Positions 51,558 to 58,792 of a DNA stretch of 64,000 nt are shown piece after piece. The stretch is taken from NCBI GenBank assembly GCA_016794345.1, contig JAEUKE010000089.1:1-64000 (forward strand), written 5' to 3'. Position 1 is the stretch's first letter. Each line of letters opens with the position of its first letter. The notes beneath the pieces were generated by a model. The model was not told the origin of the DNA and did not search any database. It saw only the letters and a list, made by a program, of their open reading frames with translations. Origin of the DNA: Myxococcales bacterium. GTDB taxonomy: Bacteria; Myxococcota_A; Polyangia; Polyangiales; Polyangiaceae. Both the position numbers and the translations under genes were made by a program.

Positions 51558-52064
51558 TCAGCCAGCTCCTCTCGCGAATCGGGCCCAAGTCTCCGGCAAC
51601 GGACCGCCGAGCAGACGCTCGGCGCCGGCCTGATCGAGCAAGACGAACGTGAACTCCCCGGTGAACACCCGCTCCTCGAGCTGGGCCAGCGTCACCTCGA
51701 TCGTCAGGACACGCGGTGTCTCCTTGGCGATTCTCCCGCGGCCGGCGACCTCCGTGCCGATGCGGATCGGCCGGTGCAGCTTCGCGTTGATGGCCGCGGT
51801 GAAGCCGAATCGGGACTTCTGCCCGATGACGGTCCAGGCCGCGATCTCGTCGGCCAGGGTCGTCACGAGGCCACCGTGCATCACCCCGGGTGGCCCCTGG
51901 AGCCGCTCGTCCGGGAGGAAACGTGTCGTCACGAGCTCCCCTTCACGAGAGAACTTCAGGTGAAACCCGATCGGATGGGATGGGCTGCACCCGAAGCACG
52001 GAGACTCGGGGCCGAAGATCTCGGGGTCGAGGGGCTCGGTGTCGACGGGCTCGGTGTCGGACAT
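51558..52064 (-). CDS. Hotdog-fold thioesterase, PaaI type
   Basis: A 168-residue hotdog protein. The typical block PPGVMHGGLVTTLADEIAAW carries the catalytic-helix region, with CFGCSPSHPIGFHLKF upstream as in many PaaI/YiiD-like acyl-CoA thioesterases. AKLHRPIRIGTEV and GEFTFVLLD are the following strands. It would hydrolyse an acyl-CoA in the cytoplasm; the substrate is unknown. The first residues repeat D-T-E-P. It sits just downstream of the terminator of the papain-like gene and is cotranscribed with the XRE-cupin regulator. Confidence 0.88.
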   Translation of the reverse strand: MSDTEPVDTEPLDPEIFGPESPCFGCSPSHPIGFHLKFSREGELVTTRFLPDERLQGPPGVMHGGLVTTLADEIAAWTVIGQKSRFGFTAAINAKLHRPIRIGTEVAGRGRIAKETPRVLTIEVTLAQLEERVFTGEFTFVLLDQAGAERLLGGPLPETWARFARGAG

Positions 52065-52072
52065 GGGTGGAC

Positions 52073-52114
52073 AAAAACGGAGAGGGGCGAGCAGTCTTAA
52101 ACCACTCGCCCCTC
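52073..52114 (-). terminator. Intrinsic terminator of the papain-like lipoprotein gene
   Basis: On the minus strand the ten-base stem GAGGGGCGAG/CTCGCCCCTC (arms 52105-52114 and 52082-52091) is followed after four bases by TTTTT (52077-52073). It lies 58 bases beyond the papain-like stop and ends nine bases before the thioesterase ATG, separating the two units. Confidence 0.8.
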
Positions 52115-52171
52115 GAGCACTATGGAGTCGGCGAATTCAAGCGAAGCTACAAGAGCAAGGAAGCTCGTTCA

Positions 52172-53425
52172 TCACAAAGAGTCGTAGCCCGGCGGGAGGA
52201 CGACGTTCTCGAACGGCTCGGTCGAGCCGGTGCAGTTCTCCGCGTCCTTCGCGCCCTCGACCTCCGGGCACCACGTGATCGGGCCGTCGAGGTAGGTCTG
52301 GTAGAGGTCGTGGTAGCCGGGGAAGCCGGGCGCGCTGGCGCGGTCGTCACGGAAGGCGCCCCAGGAGTTCTTGATGCGCCAGAACTTGATCGTGCTGTCG
52401 GGGAGCAGCGCGGCGTCGAGCTTCGCCTTGTCCGCCGCCTTGGTCGGGTCGAGCGTCACGCCGGCCTTGAGGACCCCGAACTTCTTGGTGGTGACCTCGT
52501 AGTCCTCGAGGACCGTCATGTGACCGCCCTGGCGGCCAGGGGCGCCGGCCTTCGTCAGCGTGTCGAGGTTGAAGCTGCCCTGGAGCGGGCCGGTGCCGCC
52601 CTCCATCGCGTTGAAGTCGACCGACCAGGTGATGATGACGGGCTGGCGATCGTGGAGCGCCTTCTGCAGCCGGATCTGGTAGTTGCGGCGCGAGCTCTTG
52701 TCCCAGGGGTAGTAGTCCGTGCTCCACTCGTCGACCGCGTTCGCGAGCGAGGTGTCCTTCAGGGTGCCGACGCTCGGATCGGTGACGCGCTCGGTGTAAC
52801 GAACGGCGAAGTCGCTCGCCTCGATGATCTTGGTGCCGGATGCGCTGGCGGTGCTGACGAAGGTCTTCTTGCCGGTGGTCCCGAACGCCTTGTCGAGCTG
52901 GGCCTTGACGTCGGACGACAGCCCCCACGCGTCGTTGAGGACCTGGCGAACGAGCTTGTGGTTGCCGCGCGCCTTCGAGGTCTTGAGGCGACCGCTCTTC
53001 AGCTCCTCGTTCATCTTCGCGAGGGCCGAGGCCTGCCGCGACGACATCTCGCTGATCGAGTCCTCCGGGATGAAGTCCGCTTCGGCCATGATGCCGCGGC
53101 GGCGGATGATGTCGAAGCTGACCGACTCGCTGCCGCCGGTCTCGATCTCGCTGCCGCGGTACTTCGTGATTTCGTCGTACCAGTGCCAGTACGTCCAGTA
53201 CGACTGCGAGATGTCGAACTTCTCACCGGTCGCCGAGAGGTGGAGCGACTCCGCCCAGGAGGCGGTCGCGTAGAGCCAGCAGTTGCCGATCGACTGGCGC
53301 TCGACGTCCGTCTGCGGAACGTCGGTGATGTTGCTCTCGTCGGACGTGGGCTCCTCGCAGCCGAACGCGGCGAGGGAGAGGAAGGAGGCGGCGAGAAGCG
53401 AGCGAGTCCAGGTGAGCAATCGCAT
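52172..53425 (-). CDS. Papain-fold (C1) lipoprotein
   Basis: A 417-residue predicted lipoprotein; signal peptide ends AAFGC (Cys23). The catalytic set of C1 Cys peptidases is complete and in order: Gln44 and Cys49 in RQSIGNCWLYATASW, His302 in QGGHMTVLEDYE and Asn353 in WRIKNSWG. The spacing and the WRIKNSWG block are closest in look to the bleomycin-hydrolase/PepC branch (C1B), which is normally cytosolic, so a lipid-anchored form is unusual. No inhibitory propeptide is evident: the Cys is only 26 residues after the lipidated Cys. The ATG at 53425 gives the signal peptide; the upstream frame is a shadow. Divergent from the copper monooxygenase gene. Confidence 0.88.
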   Translation of the reverse strand: MRLLTWTRSLLAASFLSLAAFGCEEPTSDESNITDVPQTDVERQSIGNCWLYATASWAESLHLSATGEKFDISQSYWTYWHWYDEITKYRGSEIETGGSESVSFDIIRRRGIMAEADFIPEDSISEMSSRQASALAKMNEELKSGRLKTSKARGNHKLVRQVLNDAWGLSSDVKAQLDKAFGTTGKKTFVSTASASGTKIIEASDFAVRYTERVTDPSVGTLKDTSLANAVDEWSTDYYPWDKSSRRNYQIRLQKALHDRQPVIITWSVDFNAMEGGTGPLQGSFNLDTLTKAGAPGRQGGHMTVLEDYEVTTKKFGVLKAGVTLDPTKAADKAKLDAALLPDSTIKFWRIKNSWGAFRDDRASAPGFPGYHDLYQTYLDGPITWCPEVEGAKDAENCTGSTEPFENVVLPPGYDSL

Positions 53426-53607
53426 GGTGCTCGCCCCAAGCACACATCGGGCCAGATGTCGGACGGCGAGATTTTCGGGAAATTGCGCCATCCCTAGGGG
53501 GGGAGGTGAGCACATGGCGCCGATGTGGGTGGATCGTCTGTCCATCACCCGGCGGCGAAGCACGAAGCCGCGGCGAGGCGGCAAGCGGATCCTCTATCCT
53601 GTCGGGG

Positions 53608-54957
53608 ATGTCTCGCCGTTCGCTCGTTTGGTCCCCGTTGGCTCTCTCTCTCCTTCTCCTCGCGTGCAGCGACGACGGCGGCACCGGAGGTGGCGGAGCC
53701 GGTGCCGGCACCACGAGCCAGGGGGGAGGGGAACCGAGCGCCGGGCTGCCTTGTGAGGTCGCGAGCATCCTGCAGTCGAGCTGCGCCTCCTGTCACTCCG
53801 ACCCGCCCAAGTTCGGCGCGCCCATGCCTCTCGTCGATCGCGGCGACCTGCTCGCGGCGCCGGCGGGCACGGCGAAGGGGACGGTCGCCACCGTCGGCGA
53901 AGCCATCCTCCAGCGCATCTCCAGCGCGGACTCACCCATGCCGCCGCCGCCCAGCCTCCCCTTGTCCGACGCTGACAAATCCGTTCTGAACGCCTACGTC
54001 CAGGCGGGGCTCCCCGAGAGCACCGAGACGTGCGGCGGCGACGGAGGCGGAGGCCAAGGTGGTGGCTACGACCTACCCTGCACGCCGGACGTCGTGCTCA
54101 AGCCGGTCGCGCCTTACGAGATGCCGGCGACGAGCCTCGACGAATACGTGTGTTTCGGCGTCGAAGCGCCGAGCGACCTCGCGCGCCACATCACGGCGAT
54201 CGGGCCCGTGATCGACAACGAGAAGATCCTGCATCACATCCTCCTCTTGCAGTCTCCGACCCCCGTGAGCGCGCAGGGAGAGCCCTGCGACTTCGTGAAC
54301 ATCAACTGGAAGCTCATCTACGCGTGGGGGCCGGGCACGCCGGCGCTCGTCTTGCCCGAGGAGGCCGGCTTCCCCATTGGCCCGGACGAGCCCGGCCATT
54401 TCGTCCTGCAGATGCATTACAACAACGTCATGGGCGTCTCGGGGGAGAAGGACCAGACGGCGATGGGCCTCTGCACGACGGACCAGCTCCGCCCGAACGA
54501 CGCGGACGTGATGGCGTTCGGCAGCACGTCGTTCAACGACATCCAGCCCAACCAGACCTCGACCCTGGGGTGTGACGCGCTCATCCCCTCGCTCGTGAAC
54601 CCCTACTTCCCGGTGACGATCTTCCAGGCGTGGCCACACATGCACGAGATCGGTCGCGCGATGGACAGCTACATCACGAAGGCCGGCGGCGAGGTCATCC
54701 CCCTCGCGCAGGTCCCGAACTACGACTTCGAGTACCAGGTCACGTACCCCGTGGACAACGTCGCGCTCGACGTCGGCGACACGCTCACGACGAAATGCAC
54801 CTGGCAAAACACGACCGGCGCGCCCGTCGGCTTCGGCGAAGGAACACAAGACGAGATGTGTTTCAACTTCGTCTCGTATTACCCCCGCATCACGGCGGCC
54901 CAGTGGCATTGGCTCTTGCCCTCGCAGCAGGGCGTCTCGAGCTGCAGCTGGGAGTGA
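53608..54957 (+). CDS. Cytochrome c / copper type II monooxygenase fusion lipoprotein
   Basis: A 449-residue predicted lipoprotein (lipobox LLLAC, Cys20). Residues 45-140 are a c-type heme domain with C59-AS-C62-H63 and an axial-Met candidate in SPMPPPPSL. Residues 160-449 are a PHM/DBH-like copper monooxygenase. All six copper ligands are visible: H209 and H210 in KILHHILLL, H270 in LQMHYNN, H344 and H346 in WPHMHEIG, and Met417 in DEMCFNFV. The enzyme would hydroxylate a C-H bond in the periplasm or at the outer surface, and the fused heme could deliver the electrons that ascorbate supplies in animals. Substrate unknown. TATCCT at 53595-53600 ends seven bases before the ATG. Confidence 0.93.
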   Translation: MSRRSLVWSPLALSLLLLACSDDGGTGGGGAGAGTTSQGGGEPSAGLPCEVASILQSSCASCHSDPPKFGAPMPLVDRGDLLAAPAGTAKGTVATVGEAILQRISSADSPMPPPPSLPLSDADKSVLNAYVQAGLPESTETCGGDGGGGQGGGYDLPCTPDVVLKPVAPYEMPATSLDEYVCFGVEAPSDLARHITAIGPVIDNEKILHHILLLQSPTPVSAQGEPCDFVNINWKLIYAWGPGTPALVLPEEAGFPIGPDEPGHFVLQMHYNNVMGVSGEKDQTAMGLCTTDQLRPNDADVMAFGSTSFNDIQPNQTSTLGCDALIPSLVNPYFPVTIFQAWPHMHEIGRAMDSYITKAGGEVIPLAQVPNYDFEYQVTYPVDNVALDVGDTLTTKCTWQNTTGAPVGFGEGTQDEMCFNFVSYYPRITAAQWHWLLPSQQGVSSCSWE

Positions 54958-54961
54958 GGCG

Positions 54962-55276
54962 TTACTTCTTCGCCTCGACGTAGTTGTCGTCGACGTAGTC
55001 CTCGATGTCCGCGATCTGATCGTGGTAGCGGGTGTCGCGGCCCAGCACCCGGCGAACCTGCTCGAGCGCGTTTGCCATGCTCTGCCTGTCGAGGAGCGTG
55101 ATCTTCTCGTGGCGCCGGAAGCGATCGAGCAGGAGCTTGAGGGCCCGCCGGGCGTTCCCCAGGGCGACGTCGCGGGTGTTTTCGTCGCAGAGCCGCTCGA
55201 CCTGCTGGAGCAGATCCTCGAACTTCACGTCGAACTCGCTCTCGTTGAAGTAGACCACGGTCGGATAGTACGCCAA
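54962..55276 (-). CDS. Small conserved-looking cytoplasmic protein, unknown
   Basis: A 104-residue helical, charged protein with no membrane segment or signal. It is rich in Arg, Asp and Glu (VERLCDENTRDVALGNARRA, RRHEKITLLDRQSMANAL) and ends VDDNYVEAKK. I do not recognise the family. The start is uncertain: TTG 55276 or GTG 55258, the latter with TACTAT seven bases upstream. It is convergent with the copper monooxygenase gene by four bases. Codon use matches the neighbourhood, and its third positions are G+C-rich, supporting a real gene. Confidence 0.7.
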   Translation of the reverse strand: MAYYPTVVYFNESEFDVKFEDLLQQVERLCDENTRDVALGNARRALKLLLDRFRRHEKITLLDRQSMANALEQVRRVLGRDTRYHDQIADIEDYVDDNYVEAKK

Positions 55277-55412
55277 ACGATCGCGAGCGCGTCTCCCCTC
55301 GACCGATCGCCGAGGGGGGACCTTCGTCGGCTCATTCGTTGCCGCCGCCCACCGGCCAACGAGGACGCGTTGCTGCGACCGGCGTCCTCCAACAGATCCG
55401 CGCCCTGCGGCG

Positions 55413-55512
55413 CGTCTTCAAACCGGAGAGGTCTCCCGAGAGATCGGGCACGGGCACGGCCGTGCCCGTGCCCGTGCCCGGTATCGCCTTAGGCTTGGCA
55501 GGTTTGAAGACG
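55413..55512. repeat. 100-bp inverted-repeat element with GGGCAC/GTGCCC core
   Basis: The outer arms CGTCTTCAAACC (55413-55424) and GGTTTGAAGACG (55501-55512) are perfect 12-base inverted repeats. Inside, 55446-55473 is a perfect 28-base palindrome made of two GGGCAC hexamers, GGCC, and two GTGCCC hexamers, with a third GTGCCC following. The whole could fold into a branched RNA hairpin or cruciform. It resembles a REP/MITE-like intergenic repeat. Whether other copies exist cannot be seen here. Confidence 0.65.
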
Positions 55513-55557
55513 GGCCCTGGAGCGCTGGCTCCGGGCCCCCCGGGCCTTTGAGAAAGC

Positions 55558-55585
55558 TTGAGTCGGCGGACCGCCCGAGTAGGCT
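55558..55585 (+). promoter_or_regulatory. Candidate promoter of the methyltransferase gene
   Basis: TTGAGT (55558-55563), 16-base spacer, TAGGCT (55580-55585). The predicted start near 55592 leaves about four bases before the ATG at 55596. There is no ribosome site. Confidence 0.4.
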
Positions 55586-55595
55586 GCGCCGGCCC

Positions 55596-56315
55596 ATGCA
55601 CGTCGAACAACATCTGGCCGAGGCGTTCGGCACCGCGTCGCCGGAGCAGTACTTCTGGCAGACCCGGCATCCGGTCGTCTCTCACCGCGAGCGCGCGCTC
55701 GTGGAGCGAGCTTTCCTCCCGCTCGGGAAGAAGATCCTCGACGTCGGCTGCGGCGAGGGTGCGACCCTCCATCACCTCGGCGCGCCGGCCGGCGCCGTGG
55801 GCATCGATCTGTTCGAGGCCAAGGTCGCGTTTGCGCGCGCCCAGCTCCCCGCCTGTCGGTTCTCGCGCGCCTCGGTCTACGAGCTGCCCTTCGAGTCCGG
55901 GAGCTTCGATCAGGTCATCGTCCGCGACCTCATCCACCACCTCGACGAGCCGGCCCGCGCCATGGACGAGGTGGCGCGTGTGCTCGCGCCGGGGGGCCGG
56001 GTCGACGTGCTCGAGCCCATCGGTCGCAACCCCCTGGTCCTGCTCCACGCGGTGGTCACCCCCTCGGAGCGAGGGGAGCTGCGGTCGACGCGTGAGTTCC
56101 TCGAGGGCCTCGTGAAGGCGCGCCTGACCATGCTCTCGTCCGAGCCGCTGCAGCCGCTCCCCATCCACCGCCTCGTCTATCACCGTCGCGTCGGGCGACC
56201 GCAGCTGGCGGACAGCGCCGTCGCGCGGCGCGGGGTGGACGCGATGGAGGGCTTCGCCGCGAAGCTCCTGCCGGACAGCCTCTGGGCCTACCTCCACATC
56301 CGCGCCGTCAAGTAG
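55596..56315 (+). CDS. Class I SAM-dependent methyltransferase
   Basis: A 239-residue methyltransferase. SAM-binding motif I is ILDVGCGEGATLHHLG (about residue 47), the acidic residue of motif II is in GIDLFEAK, and the motif IV-V region reads FESGSFDQVIVRDLIHHLDEP, then VLAPGGRVDVLEP, like the UbiE/Methyltransf_11 group. The C-terminal about 90 residues are specific and may bind the acceptor. Substrate unknown. Convergent with the SDR gene by 12 bases. Confidence 0.92.
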   Translation: MHVEQHLAEAFGTASPEQYFWQTRHPVVSHRERALVERAFLPLGKKILDVGCGEGATLHHLGAPAGAVGIDLFEAKVAFARAQLPACRFSRASVYELPFESGSFDQVIVRDLIHHLDEPARAMDEVARVLAPGGRVDVLEPIGRNPLVLLHAVVTPSERGELRSTREFLEGLVKARLTMLSSEPLQPLPIHRLVYHRRVGRPQLADSAVARRGVDAMEGFAAKLLPDSLWAYLHIRAVK

Positions 56316-56327
56316 CCCGCTCTGCCG

Positions 56328-57074
56328 TCAGCGGCCCGCGAGGAACCCGAAGCGCTGGAAGATACGCTCCGGCAACGCCCGGACGGTCGCCATGATCGGC
56401 CGCCAGTACCACGGCACGTAGACGTCCTCGGGGCCTCGGTCTCGAGCCGCGACGATGGTCGTCGCGACCGCCTCGGGTCGGGCGAACAAGACGTTTTTGT
56501 CATGATGAATGGTCATTGGCGTATCGACCGGGCCGAGCCGCACGCCGACGATCCGCACGCCTTTGCCGTAGAGGCGCGAGCGCAGGCCCATCAGGTACAC
56601 GTTGAGCGCGGCCTTCGCCGACCCGTAGGTGTAGTTCCGGGGGCGCCCGCGATCGCCGGCGACCGACGAGAGGACGACGATGGCCCGGCCCGCCCCGCGC
56701 TCGGCCTCCATCCGGTTGGCGAGCGGGACGAGGAACGAGATCACGCTCAGGAGGTTCACCGAGATCACGTGCTCGGCGTGCTCGTAGCTCCGCTCGCTCT
56801 CGAGCTGATCGCCCAGATCGCCGTGAGCGATGAAGGCCGAGTCGATCCCGCCCAGCACCCGGGCGGCCTCTTCGACCCGCGCCGCGTTCCCCGACGTCTC
56901 CGTGAAGTCGGCGGCCGCGCTCCCGCGGACGGCCGCCCCGAGCGAGGCCGTCAGCGCGGCGAGCTTGGCCTCGTCGCGCCCCAGGAGGTAGAGGGCCTCG
57001 CCACGGGCCGCACACTGCTGCGCGACCTGGGCGGCGATGGCCGACGTGGCGCCGATGACGAGGGTGCGTCGCAT
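56328..57074 (-). CDS. Short-chain dehydrogenase/reductase
   Basis: A 248-residue NAD(P)-dependent SDR. The cofactor turn is GATSAIA, the N-x-A-like strand reads IDSAFIAHGDLGDQ, the catalytic Ser is in VVLSSVAGDRGR and the Tyr-Lys pair is in YTYGSAKAAL. The GATSAIA start and a C-terminal helix near 210-240 resemble DprE2-type (decaprenylphosphoryl-2-keto-ribose reductase-like) enzymes more than fatty-acid reductases, but that assignment is tentative. Same strand as the gingipain-like gene, 38 bases downstream of it. Confidence 0.9.
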   Translation of the reverse strand: MRRTLVIGATSAIAAQVAQQCAARGEALYLLGRDEAKLAALTASLGAAVRGSAAADFTETSGNAARVEEAARVLGGIDSAFIAHGDLGDQLESERSYEHAEHVISVNLLSVISFLVPLANRMEAERGAGRAIVVLSSVAGDRGRPRNYTYGSAKAALNVYLMGLRSRLYGKGVRIVGVRLGPVDTPMTIHHDKNVLFARPEAVATTIVAARDRGPEDVYVPWYWRPIMATVRALPERIFQRFGFLAGR

Positions 57075-57112
57075 GTCGCCTCGTACCGAGGCGCGGCGGA
57101 TGCGGCAAGGCG

Positions 57113-58711
57113 TCAGTCCGCCCGCGGTGCGACCTCGAAGCGCGCATGGGTGGACGCCACGGCGCCCTCGCTCGAGAGCAGCACCTTCACGACGTAGCGA
57201 CCGGGGGCGGTCGGCCCCTCGAGCTCGATCGGCGCGAGCCCGGCCTTCATCGGCACGATGCGTCGGGCAACGACCTTGTCCGCTGCGATCGCGTAGTTTT
57301 TTACCATTGTCTCGAACGCCTGGAAGATCGGGCCGGACTCGCGCGAGATCGTCTCGAGCTCGCCCCGCAGCGCGCTGCGCTCGGTCTCGATCGTGATGGT
57401 CGCCTCTCCGTCTCCGAGCTCCGCCGCGCGGGCGTTCCCCGTCACCCGGGCGTTCGGCGGCACGAGCGCCGAGTCCAGGGTGGTCGTCGCGTGCGCCGGG
57501 TAACGCAGCCGCGTCGCGGGATCTCCGAGGAGGTTGTAGAGCGCGAGGTGCTCCTCCTTGATGGCGTCGTGGTCCGCGAAGTCGAGGAGCTCGGCCGCGA
57601 GGATCCGCTTCTCCGGCATCGCGCGCTTCGCCATCACGATGGCCTCGCCGAGCGTCGAGGCACGTTTCTCGAGGAGGTTCTCGAGCAAGGTCTCGGCGTA
57701 GAGGAAGTTCGGGTACGGGTGGCTCACCTCCGACGACCCGAACACGGCCACGGGGCCGTTGGGGTTCGTCGCCAGCGTCTCGCCGAGCGAGCGGCGCGCC
57801 CTGCCGAACGCGCCGGTGTGGCACGTGAGCGAGATGAAGAACGGGGCACCGGCGCGGACGTCGACGTCTTCGAGATCGTACATCGTGCCGATCGGGAACC
57901 TGTACCCTCGGAAGTAGACCGTGTCGAAGCTCTCCGGGTTCCCGTGCCCCGCGTAGACGGCGAGCAAAGCCCCTTGGTTCATGTCGTCCACGATCTTCTG
58001 ACCGAGCTTGTCGAAGCGGTACGCGTAGGGTGAGTCCGGCTTCGCGAAGAGGACGTTCACGTCGTAGTCGTAGGGGAGCACCTGATCGAGCAGCGTCGTC
58101 GCCTGCCACTCGATGAGCGCGTCGGCGACGGGGCCGAAGTCCGCGGGGCCACCGACCACCATCACCCGCTTCTGCCAGGCACCCGGCGGTCCGAGCTCGT
58201 AGCGCACCAGCTTGTCGACCATCGCCGCGAGCTCTCCGTCGGTGCGGGCCGGCAGCCTCCCGACCGCGAGGTGGTGTCGCTCGAAGAGCGCGTAGTCGTG
58301 ATCGGACGAGAAGGTGACGTCTCCCCAGCCCATGGCCCAGTCCCCCTGGCGATGGGTGAACGTGGGCAAGGCCGGCGCGCCCAGCGGGTGCCCGGCGAGG
58401 AGCACGAAGCGGAGCTTGGACCCCGGCGCGTCGGCGACGGCCGCGATGGCGGCGCGGATCGCATCGCTCGAGGGGCCCGCCGGCGCGATGTCCTCGATCG
58501 CCGAGACGAGCACGTCGTGTCCCTGGCGCCGGCGGAGCTCGACGAGCGGCGCGAGCTCGTCCGCCGCGCTCCGCGGTGCGATGACGAGATAGTCAGGATG
58601 CGGCTGTGGAGCGGCGGCGGTCGGCGCGCCCGCCTTCGCGCCGGGATCCGATGAGCAGCCCACGCCGAGGCCCAACGCCAGAGAAGCAATCGCGCCCGAA
58701 AGCCGCCGCAC
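57113..58711 (-). CDS. Gingipain-like (C25) Cys peptidase lipoprotein
   Basis: A 532-residue predicted lipoprotein starting at GTG 58711; signal peptide ends LGVGC (Cys19). The C25 peptidase domain follows directly (about 40-400): PDYLVIAPRSAADEL, GDVTFSSDHDYALF, VGRLPARTDGEL, then catalytic His256 in VYAGHGNPESF and Cys297 in ISLTCHTGAF. YNLLGDPATRLRYP closes the domain as in gingipains. A beta-rich domain of about 110 residues forms the C-terminus. There is no long propeptide and no type IX sorting domain, so it is anchored by lipid rather than secreted as in Porphyromonas. Its role may be surface protein processing or predation (inference). Confidence 0.92.
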   Translation of the reverse strand: MRRLSGAIASLALGLGVGCSSDPGAKAGAPTAAAPQPHPDYLVIAPRSAADELAPLVELRRRQGHDVLVSAIEDIAPAGPSSDAIRAAIAAVADAPGSKLRFVLLAGHPLGAPALPTFTHRQGDWAMGWGDVTFSSDHDYALFERHHLAVGRLPARTDGELAAMVDKLVRYELGPPGAWQKRVMVVGGPADFGPVADALIEWQATTLLDQVLPYDYDVNVLFAKPDSPYAYRFDKLGQKIVDDMNQGALLAVYAGHGNPESFDTVYFRGYRFPIGTMYDLEDVDVRAGAPFFISLTCHTGAFGRARRSLGETLATNPNGPVAVFGSSEVSHPYPNFLYAETLLENLLEKRASTLGEAIVMAKRAMPEKRILAAELLDFADHDAIKEEHLALYNLLGDPATRLRYPAHATTTLDSALVPPNARVTGNARAAELGDGEATITIETERSALRGELETISRESGPIFQAFETMVKNYAIAADKVVARRIVPMKAGLAPIELEGPTAPGRYVVKVLLSSEGAVASTHARFEVAPRAD

Positions 58712-58753
58712 CCGAACAGTGTGAAGGTTGGAGACTCGGCTGACAACCGAAGG

Positions 58754-58785
58754 TCTTCGATGAGCGCGACGCGCTCGATCGAAGA
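58754..58785 (-). terminator. Terminator-like hairpin after the 305-residue lipoprotein gene
   Basis: Arms TCTTCGAT-GAGCGC and GCGCTC-G-ATCGAAGA pair over 14 bases with one bulged base and a three-base loop. It begins seven bases beyond the stop of the minus-strand lipoprotein gene. There is no real T-run after it. Confidence 0.45.
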
Positions 58786-58792
58786 GTCGCGA

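Larger units (their letters stand above)
55277..55595. other. 319-base intergenic region with structured repeat
   Basis: The longest gene-free stretch. It contains the inverted-repeat element at 55413-55512, a G+C-rich imperfect hairpin just after it (GGGCCC and its partner around 55513-55537) and a candidate promoter for the methyltransferase gene at 55558-55585. Its first 130 bases show no recognisable signal, although they could hold the promoter of the small minus-strand gene. Confidence 0.7.

Noticed and set aside
55441..55480. GGGCAC/GTGCCC hexamers as a possible CRISPR or iteron array
   Set aside because: Units are six bases and contiguous, without spacers, and arranged as a palindrome, so this is not a CRISPR. 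There is no replication initiator gene nearby.
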